The position numbers and the translations under genes are program-made. A stretch of DNA of 64,000 nucleotides from Chondrus crispus (taxonomy: Eukaryota > Rhodophyta > Florideophyceae > Gigartinales > Gigartinaceae), in the NCBI RefSeq assembly GCF_000350225.1, contig NW_005178528.1, positions 186,001 to 250,000 on the forward strand, in the 5' to 3' direction. The notes under the pieces were generated by a model. The model ran no database searches and was not told the DNA's origin. It saw nothing but the letters and a program-made list of their open reading frames with translations. This document shows, in pieces, positions 11,551 through 23,540 of the stretch. The first letter of the stretch is position 1; each line of letters begins with the position of its first letter.

Positions 11551-12613
11551 TGGTATACAAAAATCCTAAATATGCTTCTTAATGCAGTTTTTGCAAAAAG
11601 AACTGGTGTCATTTCGCGGGAAACCGCTCGTCATCTAGTGTTTATTGGACCATTGTCCTCATGTGGGGACATTATTCGACTTACTTTATTCTGGACTTCC
11701 GCGTCCTCGACAAGAAAGAAAAAGATACACCGGCTACCGTGCTCGACTTCTGATTTAGGGACAGAAAGAACTTTGTGAGAATTGTGCGCTCTTCGTGGTC
11801 CTTTTAGATATGTCTCGAAAAGAACTTTTTTAAGCCACCTTAAAACGGCTTGTAAAATAACCTCGAAACCAAAAAACTCTATTTTAAAACGGAACTATGT
11901 TCTCAATCTGCATTACATTCTTAATCTTTATACGTAGTCAAATCTGCTATCCCGGTGTTCTGCAAGATTTTATTAGCGAGAACAAGTGCGGTACGAAAAC
12001 AGTGTGCAAGATATATTTTTAAATGTTCAATTTCATTTATATATATTTTTGCAAAAAAGAGCTGTTCTCATGTGAGAACAAGCGCAGTCGGATACTGTAG
12101 ACACTAGGCTACAGAAACACAAGATCTACATGCCCACTGCAGTAGACGCAGAAATCTTTGCCGTCTTGAGGTTACGACTGACATCGTCCTGATTAAGGGT
12201 GGTATACAGTACCATTGTTATTGTATGTCACCTTCCTTAATCGTACCAAGCGTACTGCACGCTGTCTGAACTGACATTTTGTGCCCGACGTCAGCATGGA
12301 CAGGTGGTGGTTAGGAGCCGAGCATAGAGACTTGCACAGTATACTGTAGCCAAGCAGGCCTTGCGGGACAGACTCAGTGAGCACAAAAAATCATGCTGGT
12401 GCGTGCAGGGCAGTGCAGTACACCAAGTTACGGAATTTGGTGTCCCTCACACTACATCAGTGATGAAATCCAATCGTTCTTCTTCACGTTTAGTGTGAAT
12501 GACGCTATAACAGCAGTGATACTATTTAACATTCATTCAAATGTAGTGTCACAAACACTAAAGTTATGCACCAATTTACTGTCACACCGCACCTTGGCTA
12601 CCCAAACACACAG
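11551..12613. other. AT-rich stretch without a recognised gene
   Basis: Only short frames occur here and none resembles a known protein. Several TACTGTA/TACAGTA motifs are present. Confidence 0.5.
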
Positions 12614-12702
12614 ATCGTTGGTAAGATGATCATACACTTTAAGTGTATGGTCATCTTAGCAACGAACGAAAAGAATCCTCTACAGTAACTTACTGTAGAG
12701 AA
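12614..12702. repeat. Two adjacent long hairpins
   Basis: The first inverted repeat spans about 12,614-12,664 (core CATACACTT-T-AAGTGTATG, extended by AAGATGA/TCATCTT). The second, at about 12,673-12,698, has CTCTACAGTAA pairing with TTACTGTAGAG across a 1-nt centre. They lie just downstream of the pogo-like transposase remnant, which is transcribed towards them, and could be its terminal structure. Confidence 0.5.
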
Positions 12703-12715
12703 TTCTCCCTTTCAA

Positions 12716-13433
12716 AAATGCATCCTGTGCTTGATTATAATCGTCTTTAACACCGGAGAAAGCTGCTTCTCCTCCCAAGCTCTGTTAGTATTGAGCGCAA
12801 TACCAAAAATGATAATTGCTTTCCTTGCATACGACATCCCATTTTCGTCCCTCTGCCTGTTCACTCGATCAATAGATAACTTTGCAAGCTTGAGAAAAAC
12901 ATCTTTCCTTGGGTTTTTGATGCGTCCAGATGAATCTGCCCATGAATTAGCCATAATTTGCTCCATCTCATATTTCTCCCACAACGATTGCCACTCCAAT
13001 TTTATCTTTTGAATTATAAATGAATCACAGGCCTGGAAAGATGTGTGGTGTTAGGTGGAAAAAGTGGGATTCGGTATTCGTCGCAGAAAGTGCCTATTCT
13101 AATTCTGATGTGATGTTATGCCCATTGCAATTATCTAAGTACAGCACCCTCTTACGCCCATTTGGCAGCTTTAACATCACCTTTCTTTCCTGAAAATACT
13201 TTGGGAACGTCGCTGTATCTATCCAGCCTTTTGGCCCAGACCGATACGAAAAGCCGTGGATGTCGTCCGGCGTGCCCTTGATAGGATAGCTACGATCACG
13301 GTTTGTGAATAGCATAATAGCCGGTTCTATTTTGGCATCTCTACCTCCACTGAGAGGAACAAGCATTGTCATACGTTCGCCGCCCTACACCACATCTGCG
13401 TATTTCACTTCTGCATCCCCCGCGAAACCCAAT
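12716..13433 (-). pseudogene. C-terminal half of a pogo-like (DDE_1) transposase
   Basis: The minus strand encodes a DDE_1-type catalytic core: GFSYRSGPKGWIDTATF, then a YLDNCNGHN motif with the second catalytic Asp, then in another frame a PPNTTHL-type motif and a C-terminal helical domain (WQSLWEKYEMEQI). Frames change between about 13,000 and 13,095, and a stop lies at 13,384-13,386, so the gene is dead. Its N-terminal half is at 16,095-16,757; the two were separated by the element at 13,434-16,094. The reaction would have been cut-and-paste transposition at TA sites. Confidence 0.7.
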
Positions 13434-16094
13434 AGGTCTCTTAACCAAAGACCGATATATACACAAAAGACTGTAAATTCACAAATTCTTCGTTTTTTCC
13501 CAGGTTTATTTACAGTAGAGAAACCTAAATGCAACTGGGCACAAACAGATACGTCAAGGAAATGAAACTCCGGCTACTGTAAACACCGTACACCTGAGGA
13601 AGGCCTCGGTATCTACTTGGTAGGTCAATGGTAGCGACGACACACAGCGACCCACACCGACTCAAGAGCTTCTGGACCATATTTGCAATGCACGCCTCCC
13701 CTCCCGCGCCTCGCTCCACATCGTCCTTGTTTCCGTCGTCCGCGACGGCCGCTGGGGGGTTTGGAGGTTGGTCGTTGCGGGAGGAGTCGTCGTCCTCGTT
13801 GCCGTTGGCGCAACAGGCCCTCGAGTTGGCGGCAGCGGGCGTGCGGACGGGCACAGTGCGAAGGGGTATTCGCGCGGAGCGGAGCCTTTGACGTGAAGAA
13901 GAAGGCTCTAAAAGGGGTTTTGCCGGAAGCGGAAACAAGACGGAAACGCTGCCCATATGGTACGGCGTGAGTGAAGGGATATCTAGCCATCTGATAGGCA
14001 TGGGGCGGCGTCAGCTAGGCACATCCCGCACCAGCAAGAGCTCCTTTTCTCGCACCATTGTCGCAAATGGGGCGCATATGGACTGCAAGATGACTAGCAG
14101 GTCACGCGATTGAGTGGAGGTCGGGGTCGGGGTGGTGGTTGTGTTGTTCGGGGCGGGGGCGGTGTTCGGACGGCGTCAGTCGGGAAACGTCGACCGGGTT
14201 GGGGTCGGACAGGGGTGGTGATGGTGATGGATGAGTGTCGGGTTGCGACCGAGGAGTGTCTCCGAAAGGGTTGGGCTGGCGCGGGGCGGGGGGCCGGGGT
14301 GCGGCGGGGGGACTTTTCTCGGCGCGTTTGCGCAGATAGGTGAAGCTGGGGATGCGCTCCTCTTACTGGAAGGGGCGAAGAGGGCCAGGGAGGCGGCGAG
14401 CACTGCGAGTAAGAAAGCGGATAGGAATTAGGTGCCATTTAAAAACTATCAGGCTGGCGGTCTGGGATACAGGTACCTCGAAATTGAATGTCCATCCTCC
14501 TCCTCCTCTTCTCCCTGTACTTTGCCTGCACATGCTTCCTTCTTTCTGCCAGACTTTCTGCTATCCTGTACCACCGGGGTTTTATTTGTCGGTAAAGCTG
14601 GCCATCCCCCTCGCGAAGCGGTGACCAACGAATGGGAAAATTAGTCATGCCCAAACATAGTTTAAAAATTGAATCATAAGAAGACTCATTCCATTTCCAC
14701 TTTGTGCTCATTACAGTCCATAACCCGCACAGCGGCCCAAAAAAATGCTCGACTAAAATCCGATCGCTAGAAATCATTCGATTTACCTTCACCTCTGAAG
14801 GTGTCAGCACGCCATTTACCGGTTTCTTTTTTGGATGTATGACCCGGCAAAACTCAGAAGTCCCCTGGTGGCCCTTATCCACCAGCACGCCCCAGCTTCT
14901 CTCGAACTTATCTGCCAAGGGCCCATCGTCTTCGTAGTCCATGTCGCCCTCTTTTTTCTTGAGCTGCTTTGTGTGCAGATATTGCATGCACTGGAACAGG
15001 GTCAGGTCAGACACTGATCCCGGTTCATGCTCACTGCAGCACAGAGCAAGCCCATTCGGCAAAACCGAGACTTCGACTTTGTAGCCATACTGCTTGTGTT
15101 TTCCGCTAAAATACTTCTTTCCCTCCTCCACACTTCCACTCGGGCGGAATCTGGGCTGAAACGTCACATCCGTGGCATACAGAGCCATGGGATACTGACG
15201 AAAAATTTGGGCGTCTCTCATACAGTTTGTCCATAGTCCACTTTCCAGCTTGAACCACAACCTAATGCTGATACACAGGGAGTGATATGATCTCGATAAA
15301 TTCCATTATGAGCTTCTCAAAAGAGGGACCCTTTAGACCAAACATTTTTGCGAGAAAGTCCCACTGACCCCCGTGCTTCATGACGCATAACGTCATGAAA
15401 AACACATCGTTCCCTGTGTGCACGGATTTTCGGCCGCGGCCCGTGTTGTACCGTGCCATGATTAGTTCCTCAAAGCCACACCAAATGCCGAGAAACTGTG
15501 TAGTATCGAAATTTGTCATTTCGAAAAATTGCCGCTGAGCCACCCTGTTCATAGAACCTGTCAAATGTAGGCAATTCAGAGTCAACCTCCTCATCAGTTT
15601 CCACATCGTGGTCTTGTTCGTACCGACTTATTTCGTTGTTACGTTCAACGGCCGCATCTGCTAGTGGCTGAAGGGCAGTTGCGGCCTGTGACTGGGTGAT
15701 GGGAGGCATGGTTGAGCCTCGAAAGGGGAAGAGGGGATCTGCAAGGGAAAGTGTGGTGAGGGAAGACGGGGTATGCAAGGGAAAGTGTGATGAGGGAAGA
15801 GATGGGGGTGTACTGTCTGGAGATTGTATAGAAGGGTGCGGTTTAAATGCGCAATGATCGGCATGTTTCCAAAAGAGGCGGGCTTTTTCGTAAGTCTTCG
15901 TCCACTTCTATTTTTACTGTAGAGGCACAGTACTGGTACGTTTTATGTTGACCAGCGATGATTCAACTGAATATTCTCCATTTCGACTGTCACCACCAAA
16001 TTATGCTATCAATTTGATGTTTACAGTCTGATATGGTTGCCCTAGCATATGATTGGCACGTTTGGCAGTCCCCTACCAACTGTGCTAAGGGTCT
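13434..16094 (-). mobile_element. 2.66-kb Harbinger-type DNA transposon inserted in the pogo-like element
   Basis: Both borders are defined by the interrupted transposase: AAT at 13,431-13,433 and AAT at 16,095-16,097 are the 3-bp target duplication, the length usual for PIF/Harbinger. The ends AGGTCTCTTAACC and (reverse complement) AGACCCTTAGCAC are similar inverted repeats. Removing the insert with one AAT gives a continuous match across the pogo-like transposase (MDNGTTL followed by GFAGDAEVK). It contains a DDE_Tnp_4 transposase on the minus strand. A GC-rich region at 13,525-14,430 has no recognised gene, though open frames occur on both strands there. Confidence 0.8.
14439..15778 (-). 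pseudogene. DDE_Tnp_4 (Harbinger-like) transposase, broken
   Basis: Pieces on the minus strand give the order expected of DDE_Tnp_4 proteins. First is an acidic N-terminus with TFDRFYEQGG. Then comes a helical part, then YATDVTFQP (first Asp), a GYKVEVSVLPNGL strand, VDKGHQG (second Asp) and ILVEHFFGPL (Glu), and finally a basic tail. The reading frame changes near 15,500 and again near 15,262, so no full protein can be made from one frame. Family members transpose by DDE chemistry and usually need a partner Myb/SANT protein, which is not evident in this copy. Confidence 0.7.
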
Positions 16095-16757
16095 AATGTA
16101 GTCCCATTGTCCATATCGATGACAAAGTGAGTTTCATCTGCAATCTCAGCGTCGTTCTCATCGACCACTTTATCTCGAAACATGCGGTAAACCTGGCCCA
16201 AATGGTAGGCAACATCCTTTTCCAGCTCTATTTCCTTGGCTGGTGATAATCTTTTTTTGCCAGTTTGAGCTCTGCTGCGAATGCGGCGGGCGTCTGCGAA
16301 ATATTGTACAAATCGTAGTGATATCATGTCAAGCAAGCGATTTCCGCTGTTTTCATCAATCATATTTGCCGAAAAGTGAGAGCTGTTGGAGTTAAAGACC
16401 ACATGTGTGCCAAGGGCTACCAAGTTGGGGAAGTTAAATTTGACGCCCACCTTTCTGAGCCTGTCGAATTCATCTCTCCACTCCACGTACAACTCCTTCT
16501 TCCAGTGAGGAAGTCTTCTTCCTTGTCCGTTGAACGCCTTGGAAGAAATACGCTTGAAGCCGGACGCAGTTATTGCGTGAAATAGTGCGACATGCTTGTA
16601 CTCCATTACGTGTGGCGCTGTCCAAAGCCAGGTATTTTCCCTTGTCACGCCAGATGCGAGATGCCTTCTGAATGACCTTGCCCCGGAAAAATTCGGGAAA
16701 CTGCCTCGTAGCTCTTGAGACAATTATTCTGTGCTCCTTGTAGTGATATGGCGGCAC
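16095..16757 (-). pseudogene. N-terminal half of the pogo-like (DDE_1) transposase
   Basis: This minus-strand frame contains a basic, helical DNA-binding part (GFKRISSKAFNGQGR, LPHWKKELYVEW), then a region ending ETHFVIDMDNGTTL that leads into the catalytic domain. The catalytic domain continues beyond the inserted element at 13,433. A frame change near 16,620 joins a preceding piece (16,757-16,620; KASRIWRDKGKYLALD). With the C-terminal half it forms one dead gene of about 1.4 kb excluding the insert. The upstream start is unclear: 16,760-17,540 holds only short frames and a TTA-type simple repeat at 17,323-17,340. Confidence 0.65.
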
Positions 16758-17542
16758 TCCGCACCATCCACTTGCAGATAAAAATGCGCTGCGATATTGT
16801 CAAAACGTTTTGCACAGATCGATTGGACGTTTTTGCACCAGCTACTGCGGAATTGTGCTGTTCTATGAGCCCGATAGGCGCCGCCGTGATCTGATCTGAG
16901 CTCGCGGATTCGATGGTTGTGGATAAGGGGACATTGTGGCAGTTTTTAGATGCCTCTGCTGTCTACGGAGCGCAGCAAGGATTGGCGGGCAGTGAAAGGG
17001 GTGCATGTTTTCTGGGTAAAACGCGGAAGTGAAAAGAATGGTAGAGAAGGTTGGTGGCGTCTGTGCTCAGTAATACTGTGCTTCTAGGAGCCAGAAGTGT
17101 TCGTTGTTGGGTTGAAAAAGGGCCCTTTGCGCGCTAAAACGCACGCAAACGGGAATTGGCGGCAACGAACCTGGGAGTCCGAAGTCGTACGGTCGTTTTC
17201 TGTTCATGATGCACTGTTTCTGTGACACTAATTGTTCCATCTGCTTTATCGGGCCGACAACATCTAGAGTCCCCCACACCATTTCGGTTGTGACAGTGGA
17301 TCAAACCTGAAAACACAAAAAGATGTTATTATTATTATTATGTGCATGCACAAAATGAGAGTGACCCCAGAAATAACATTTCATTATTGCGTGCACAAAT
17401 TCTCGCTGCCGAAATGGCGCAAAACTAAGGGAATTATTGCAATGATTCAAAGTCGACACATGTCTGCAGACAACTCTTGGCTGCTGGCTGCAGACAAGTC
17501 CTGAGATCGCGTCGACAACGAAAGCCTTTTCCATCGATCAGG

Positions 17543-18666
17543 ATGACCATTCATATTCTCCTCCTCCTTATCTCGAGACGACATCTGCTTGCTGTGGCAA
17601 CTTTTCGTCAACAAATATCGATCCAAGCTCGCCGTCGCCGCGATCGGCGGATCACGAGACAAGCTCTACAGTATCCCAGAATGGCAGCGTTTGCCATACT
17701 TTACGGCTCTGGTTGCGACCAATCGCTCACTACTCTCACCGGTTTCGATCATCATTCCTTCCGTTACCTGTTGACTCTTTTTAAGCCTTTATATGATGTG
17801 TACTCGCCGTACAGTGCGGATGGTTTTATTAGACGCATACCGGATAGACCGCGACGACGTGGAAGGCCGCGTTTAATGGACGCCTGCCAGTGTCTGGCTT
17901 TAACTTTAACTTGGTACAGGACACGAGGTTCGGAAATGGTATTCTGTAAGCTGTTCGGGGTGACCACGTCGGTTTGTTCCCTGTTTATTCGTTATGGACG
18001 CCGGTTGGTTTTGCAAGCACTTGCGCAAAACATGAACGCAGCTGTAAGGTTGCCTTGCGACAGAGAAATTTGCAGAATTCCAAGCGCCATTCGCTTCTAA
18101 ACACTCCATGCTGACAGATGTCTATGCGGTTGCCGATGGCTTAAAAATATACCTGGATCAGTCCGGAGATGCTATCATACAACGTGTTTGCGCCCACGGG
18201 CGTCATAATAGCTTGTGCTTTAAACGCCCCTGGCTCAATGCACGACTCTACTATTGCTGAATGGGGAAAGGTGTACAGTAAACTCGAGAGTGTGTTTGAT
18301 CGCAGTGGAGGGCGGTGTGTTGTCGATTCTGCATTTTGCAAGGGATTATACCCGTTCTTGATAAAGTCATCGCAAGACATTCCCGTGTCACACGACTTTG
18401 ACGACGTGCTTCTAATAAGACAAGCTACTTCCGCCCGTCAAGCTTCTGAGTGGGGTATGCGAGCCTTTCAAGGCTCTTTCCCACGTATCAAAGACAGACT
18501 GGTCTATGAAGAAAGGGGAGAACGGAAAGTAATTTTACACACTCTTGTGTTACTTTTTAACTTGCGTACACGGCTTGTAGGTATTAACCAGATATTGGGA
18601 ACATATATGCCCCATCTCAGTGTTGAAGCTAACGAGTTTATGTTAGATCTACAGGCAAACATTTAA
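17543..18666 (+). pseudogene. Harbinger-like DDE transposase, broken
   Basis: From the ATG at 17,543 the frame encodes a basic N-terminus, then RPRRRGRPRLMDACQCLALTL-type helical sequence and a stop at 18,100. Another frame supplies YAVADGLK (first Asp, about 18,120-18,145), and a third supplies LNAPGSMHDST (second Asp) and SEWGMRAFQGSFPRIKDR (Glu). At least two frame breaks lie at about 18,080-18,180, and some residues usually found between the first two motifs are missing. A SANT-like DUF6818 gene ends convergently 29 bp downstream, the usual partner arrangement for these elements. Confidence 0.65.
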
Positions 18667-18694
18667 CAAAGAGTTACGTATATTCCACACGAGA

Positions 18695-19648
18695 CTAAAC
18701 GTCGTCATCATTAGCAAGTGCACCCGCCGGCCTCCCGCGTTTCCGAGACTTTTTGGCCATTAGAATCAGCATCATTTTCATAAATGACTCGTTGCTTTTA
18801 CGATCCTCCTGCCGACGTGCCCTTTCCTCTGCACGATCCTCTTCTCGCCTAGCCCTCTCTTCTTCCCTGCGAGCCCGTTCCTCCGCACATTCAGCCTCCC
18901 TCCTATGCCGTTCTTCTTCCCTTCCCTCTCGGTCTTGGAGCATCGATAGCTTCAGAATTGCCAAAAGATCGTCCTCTTGCTGCCCTTGGCGTGGACGGCG
19001 ATGTACGAGTGCTCGAACAGACGCTGTGCCTGAGACAGGAACGGCAGGTTCCGGAAAGTCATTGCTACTATTACACATGGCCTCATCATTTCTTGCTTCG
19101 TCCTCCTCGATTTCAGCGTCGTCTTCCTCGTCCGGAAACAAATGTGGCAGCTCGTTTGTGTCGCCCCCGGAGCCAAGGTCTGCTCTTTCTGTCATTTTAC
19201 CCCTGATTTTCTTTGCCCATTTCACATCATTAGGTATCATAGGGTCGCCTGTTGGGATGCGTTTTCGGTGGAGAGAGGAAAATTTACGTTTCAGAGAGTC
19301 CATTGTGCGGCGCTCACGCGGATATCTACTGCTATGTAGTGACGCGACATGGTCCCATTCGTCTTGGCATAGCGGTAAAAACTCTTCCAGTATCTCCAGT
19401 AGACTTTCTACCTCTTGTAGATTAGACCCAGATCCCCTTCCTCCAACTGAGGCAGCACGTCTGCCTCTCCTTTCTGCGGAAGCTTGCGTGACGGTACTAG
19501 GACGTCTTGGTCTAGTATTGTGGCGAGGAGCCGACAGCAGTACATTTGGGGATGGATCAAAGCGAGAAAGACCGGGAGGAGTAGCAACTCTCGCGTTGTT
19601 GTGACGGACGTGTGGTGCTGTAATGGAGGAACCAGTAGGACCACGCAC
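18695..19648 (-). CDS. DUF6818 (SANT-like) transposon accessory protein
   Basis: The frame encodes about 317 residues. A region with LLEILEEFLPLCQDEWDHVA, TMDSLKRKFSSLHRKRIPTG and a following basic stretch matches the DUF6818 domain (roughly residues 84-155), a SANT/Myb-related module. An acidic segment, a long charged coiled coil (EEERARREEDRAEERARR) and a C-terminal RKRGRPAG AT-hook-like motif follow. The frame opens without an ATG; a minus-strand frame at 19,839-19,651 starting MPLLSDME may be the true N-terminus, joined by an unseen intron or a frame change. It probably binds the ends of its Harbinger-like transposon together with the transposase. Confidence 0.65.
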   Translation of the reverse strand: MRGPTGSSITAPHVRHNNARVATPPGLSRFDPSPNVLLSAPRHNTRPRRPSTVTQASAERRGRRAASVGGRGSGSNLQEVESLLEILEEFLPLCQDEWDHVASLHSSRYPRERRTMDSLKRKFSSLHRKRIPTGDPMIPNDVKWAKKIRGKMTERADLGSGGDTNELPHLFPDEEDDAEIEEDEARNDEAMCNSSNDFPEPAVPVSGTASVRALVHRRPRQGQQEDDLLAILKLSMLQDREGREEERHRREAECAEERARREEERARREEDRAEERARRQEDRKSNESFMKMMLILMAKKSRKRGRPAGALANDDDV

Positions 19649-20482
19649 TATGTTTGATAAAACCGGGGTAGAGGCGCTTCGATATCATGCTCGCGAGGTG
19701 AGGTCGGGGGGAGTACAGTAGCCGCTGTCGGGAGAGCGCTCAGGGAGTAATCAGATAAACGGCGAGAAGTCGGTTGTTGTTCTGGACGAGTAACGACAAC
19801 TGTGTTGGGAGGAGGTTCCATATCGCTAAGGAGCGGCAATGGAGAGGAAGTGCACAGTCTTTAGTTCAAGCCGTGATCTTCGAAGATCTGAGTAAGGGCA
19901 AAAGCGAAAATGAGGGGGCGACACCTGCCCAAAGTGAAATCTACGTAATGCGACTTCATGTTTCAAGTGCTTTTATAGGGCGACACGTCTAGAAGGCGTG
20001 CTTCTGATCCGGTGAAATTGGACCTTGGTTTCTCTACATGGGGCGACAATGACCTTTTCTTGGGGCGACAGGAAATATGAGCAATAAGTCACCTCCAAAA
20101 AACCCATCATCGCTTATGTCACCGTACAAACCCGTAAACTATCACTCCGTCTCGGAAGAGGCTTGTACTTTGGAAAAGCCGCCTTAGAAACTCACAGTTT
20201 TTTCAGAATCACCCCATAGAAGTACGCCAACTCAACTTTTCGCGCTTGAACACAGTGCCCTCAAAAACGAGCAAAAAGAACGTGGGTATTGCGGGATGAG
20301 AAATTAAGTCTCCAATACCCTAATATCTCAGAGACCCTTTGCCGCTTCCACTTCCCTCAACGGTCACCCCACAAATACCCGCCCCCGAAACCTACCCCCG
20401 CACCACATCTCCCTTTCGCCCTGTCACCCTCTGTCGCTCATCATTTTCCTCCCCTTCCATCTCACATTTTGGCGGGATAGTT

Positions 20483-23431
20483 ATGCGGTCTTTTCCCAAA
20501 GACACTGGGAAGGCCCTGTACCACTTCGGGACAGTCATAGTCGGTGAAACGCCCGTCATAGATGTCTCCTGCTGCGCTCATCCCGGAGATTCGTCGGACA
20601 AAAGTGAGGACCCAACTTTGCGCAACATACAGAAGCGTTTCAAGAAGCTTTCTGTGCTCTTCCATCCCGACAAATGTGCTTCAGATCGCGCCTCCGCGAA
20701 TAAAGCTATGCAAAAACTCAGTCGCGCAAAGGAACAAGCGGAGCGAGAGATTCGGTTTGAGGAAATGGAAAACGGGGAGGGTACCTCGCAACTGGTTCCC
20801 CCAACGCTAATGTTTACGCTGATGCCAACCTCGAAAGAAAAACTGCTCGAACTATTGCTACGTGAAGAAGAGGAAAAAAGGGAGGAGCGTGAGTGTGAGC
20901 GTCGCCGTATTGAGGAAATGATGCAAGAAAGAATATCCCAGGAGTTGAGACGACATAACCAAGAGAATCTCGAGAACGAGAGGGAACGCGCGAGAATGGA
21001 GGCAGCGTCGAGAGAAAAAGAGACACCACACGACGAGGAGTGGGAAGGACAGCCCTCGCTCTCACCTGAACAAGAACAAGTGCATCAGTCGTGTGAGGAG
21101 GAAATGCGTCAAGAAGGGGAAACTGACGAAGAAAACATATCCATAGAAGATAATGATGATCAATCTCCTTCCTCTCCGTCAGAACATATTTGCGACGATG
21201 ACTTCGATGTGCGCGCATACATAGCTGTAACACTTGAGAACACCAGCAGTGAAGGAGAAGCTGATGATTTTGCAGCAGAGGCCGAAAGGAGTTTGCCGCT
21301 TGACCGCCGGAATATGTCTGAATTCGAACGGAAAAAAGCGCGGGCGGAACAAAAGAGAGCGTCAAAAATGAGAAGTCAGAGAAGAGCAAAGGCGGAAATA
21401 GCTGCCGATAGAGTAGTAGAGATGACCTGGGTTCCCCGAAGATGCGTCCCGTATACCCCTGAGGTTGGAATCTAGCTTTCCGGACGATGGCGCTGCGAGC
21501 AGCTCATTCGAGCATATACTGCAAATTTGGGTTTGCCACAGGGAGTGAATGTTGTGAAAATTTTTGAAATGATGCGTATGGTTTGTCGGCGAAAGGGCTG
21601 CGTCGGAACTATCACTTTTAATCGGCAACCAAAATCAGGCCTGTGGAAGTTGAATCGGTTCCAAGAGCACAACAACGAGTGCTATGGGAATTCAATTGAC
21701 GACAAGTCCTGTCAAAATAGACCGGCATATACTGCTGATCAAGTTGCTGGCGCGCTTCGTCATGAGTTCGCGTTGAACCCTGACATGCCCACCAGCTTCC
21801 TCGGGTCAATTTTAAGAGCGAAGTCAATTTATCGTCGACAGCCAGCAAACTCACACCTGCCAGCTGTGAGGCGTGAGCTGAACAGATACATATCAGCTGC
21901 TCGAGCCGTTGACATGGCTGCCCTAGAAGGTTATTGCGGTCTGCTGAGGGAATTGGGGCACAGAGTAGACATTTTTATCCTGTCTGGTACGCAAATGAAA
22001 GCCCAGCGCATCAAAGCTGCACGATTCATACACAAGCAACAGGAAAAACTTTCATATTCAGAAAGGCAAAGATCATACACCGAGTTCAAGGCGGAGAATG
22101 TGGACGTCTCGGACATTGTAGACGAGGGAAAATATTACGGGGTGTTCCTCTTCATCCCGATGGTCGCAGAAGCATTTTGCAGAAAGGGAAGGATGACATG
22201 CGCAGCGGATGCCGCGCATTGCGAGGGTTTGGGCCGCCGCTCATACGGAACAACATTCGAAGTGTTCGGATATGACGCCAATCATCAATTATGCCCTTTG
22301 GTATTCGCCCATTTCGTTGGAGCGGAAGGAATGGACACATAGGAGAAAGTGTTCCAAGCTGCCGCCGATATCCCCGGGTTTGATGTACCCGGCAGGACGA
22401 CTATTGTCGACCAGGAGAAATTTATCGACGCCGCGTACAAGCTCTGCATGCAGCACGCAAAGTTGTTTCTGGACCCACTGCATGTCCGAAAAAATCTCGG
22501 TACCGCGCTGGGTGTGGGAAAGGTCGTTGGTTTGCGCATGTATGACAAAGCGCTTCGAAACCCAAGCAGGGATGAGGTTGATGAAGCCAAAAACGACTTC
22601 CCGAGGAAGATGAAAGAATACCTTAACAAGTTTAATGACAGTGAGCTGTACAGATCTTGCTCTTTGTTGCAAGATCTGATCACAACATCTCAAGGAGCAG
22701 AGAGTGGGATGGCAGCTGCCCTGCGGAACCACATCAGGACAGTAGAGCCTCAAAAGATGCTGGACAGAGTTATTTCCACACAGCGAGCTGCCTTCCTGAA
22801 GCGGCAAGCATCTGTACTTGACTTCAAGAGTCCGGTCCCACCTCAAATTGAGCACCACCTCGCGATTCTCATTCAGAGATCCAGAGTTTATATGCAGTCC
22901 GTCATGTTCGTAGAAGGAACGCGACAAATGGAGGCGACGGTCCGAAGCGTCGTTGACGGAACGCGCGTAAGGCGTGTAATTATAAGTTCAGAGCCAAATA
23001 CGACCCCTTCATGCTGCACGCATTCGAGAGATGGTTCCTGTTTTCCATGCTATCATGGGACGGCTGTGATATGTGAGAAGTACGGATCCCACAATTTGTT
23101 CAAGCACATTGCGCGGCGACATTTAACGCGAGCATGAAAAGAGCAGTACTACGACTTGTGCCACTCAATACCGGCGCAATACGCTGTAGACAAAGTCATC
23201 AAGGAGTCTAAACGTTTAGTAGCATTAGGTCAGAACCTACGGATCCCAAAAGCTATCCCTCCCCCTCGCGGGAGGCCAGTCAAGAACGCGGGGAAGCGAA
23301 AAAAGAGCTGGTACGAGCGAGGACCAACAGCATCAAAGAGGAAGTATACGTGCTCTCTTTGCCGTTCGGAGACTCATACTGTCGCTACTTGCGCACTGAG
23401 ACAGCTATACGGGGACGAAAACACGAGGTAA
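20483..23431 (+). pseudogene. J-domain plus MuDR-type transposase in one frame
   Basis: From the ATG at 20,483 one frame of 2,949 nt is broken by only three stops: TAG at 21,473, TAG at 22,340 and TGA at 23,135. The first 330 codons hold a J-domain-like region (FKKLSVLFHPDKC with the HPD motif, then ANKAMQKLSRAKEQ), followed by charged coiled coil and acidic stretches. After the first stop come a WRKY/FLYWCH-like zinc finger (CRRKGCVGTITF with EHNNEC), a MULE catalytic region, a SWIM finger (CTHSRDGSCFPCYH) and a final CCHC knuckle (CSLCRSETHTVATC). All three stops could arise by a C-to-T change (CAG or CGA). It may be one fused transposase or two genes. Confidence 0.65.
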
Positions 23432-23540
23432 ATATGCTTTTGTGGTGTGTAAAATACCGAACGGCGTAACCACTTCACATGATCTGTGACAGGTGCGTGG
23501 AGCAGCGAGATCATGCTTTTCCACAGCCACATGAAGGGTA

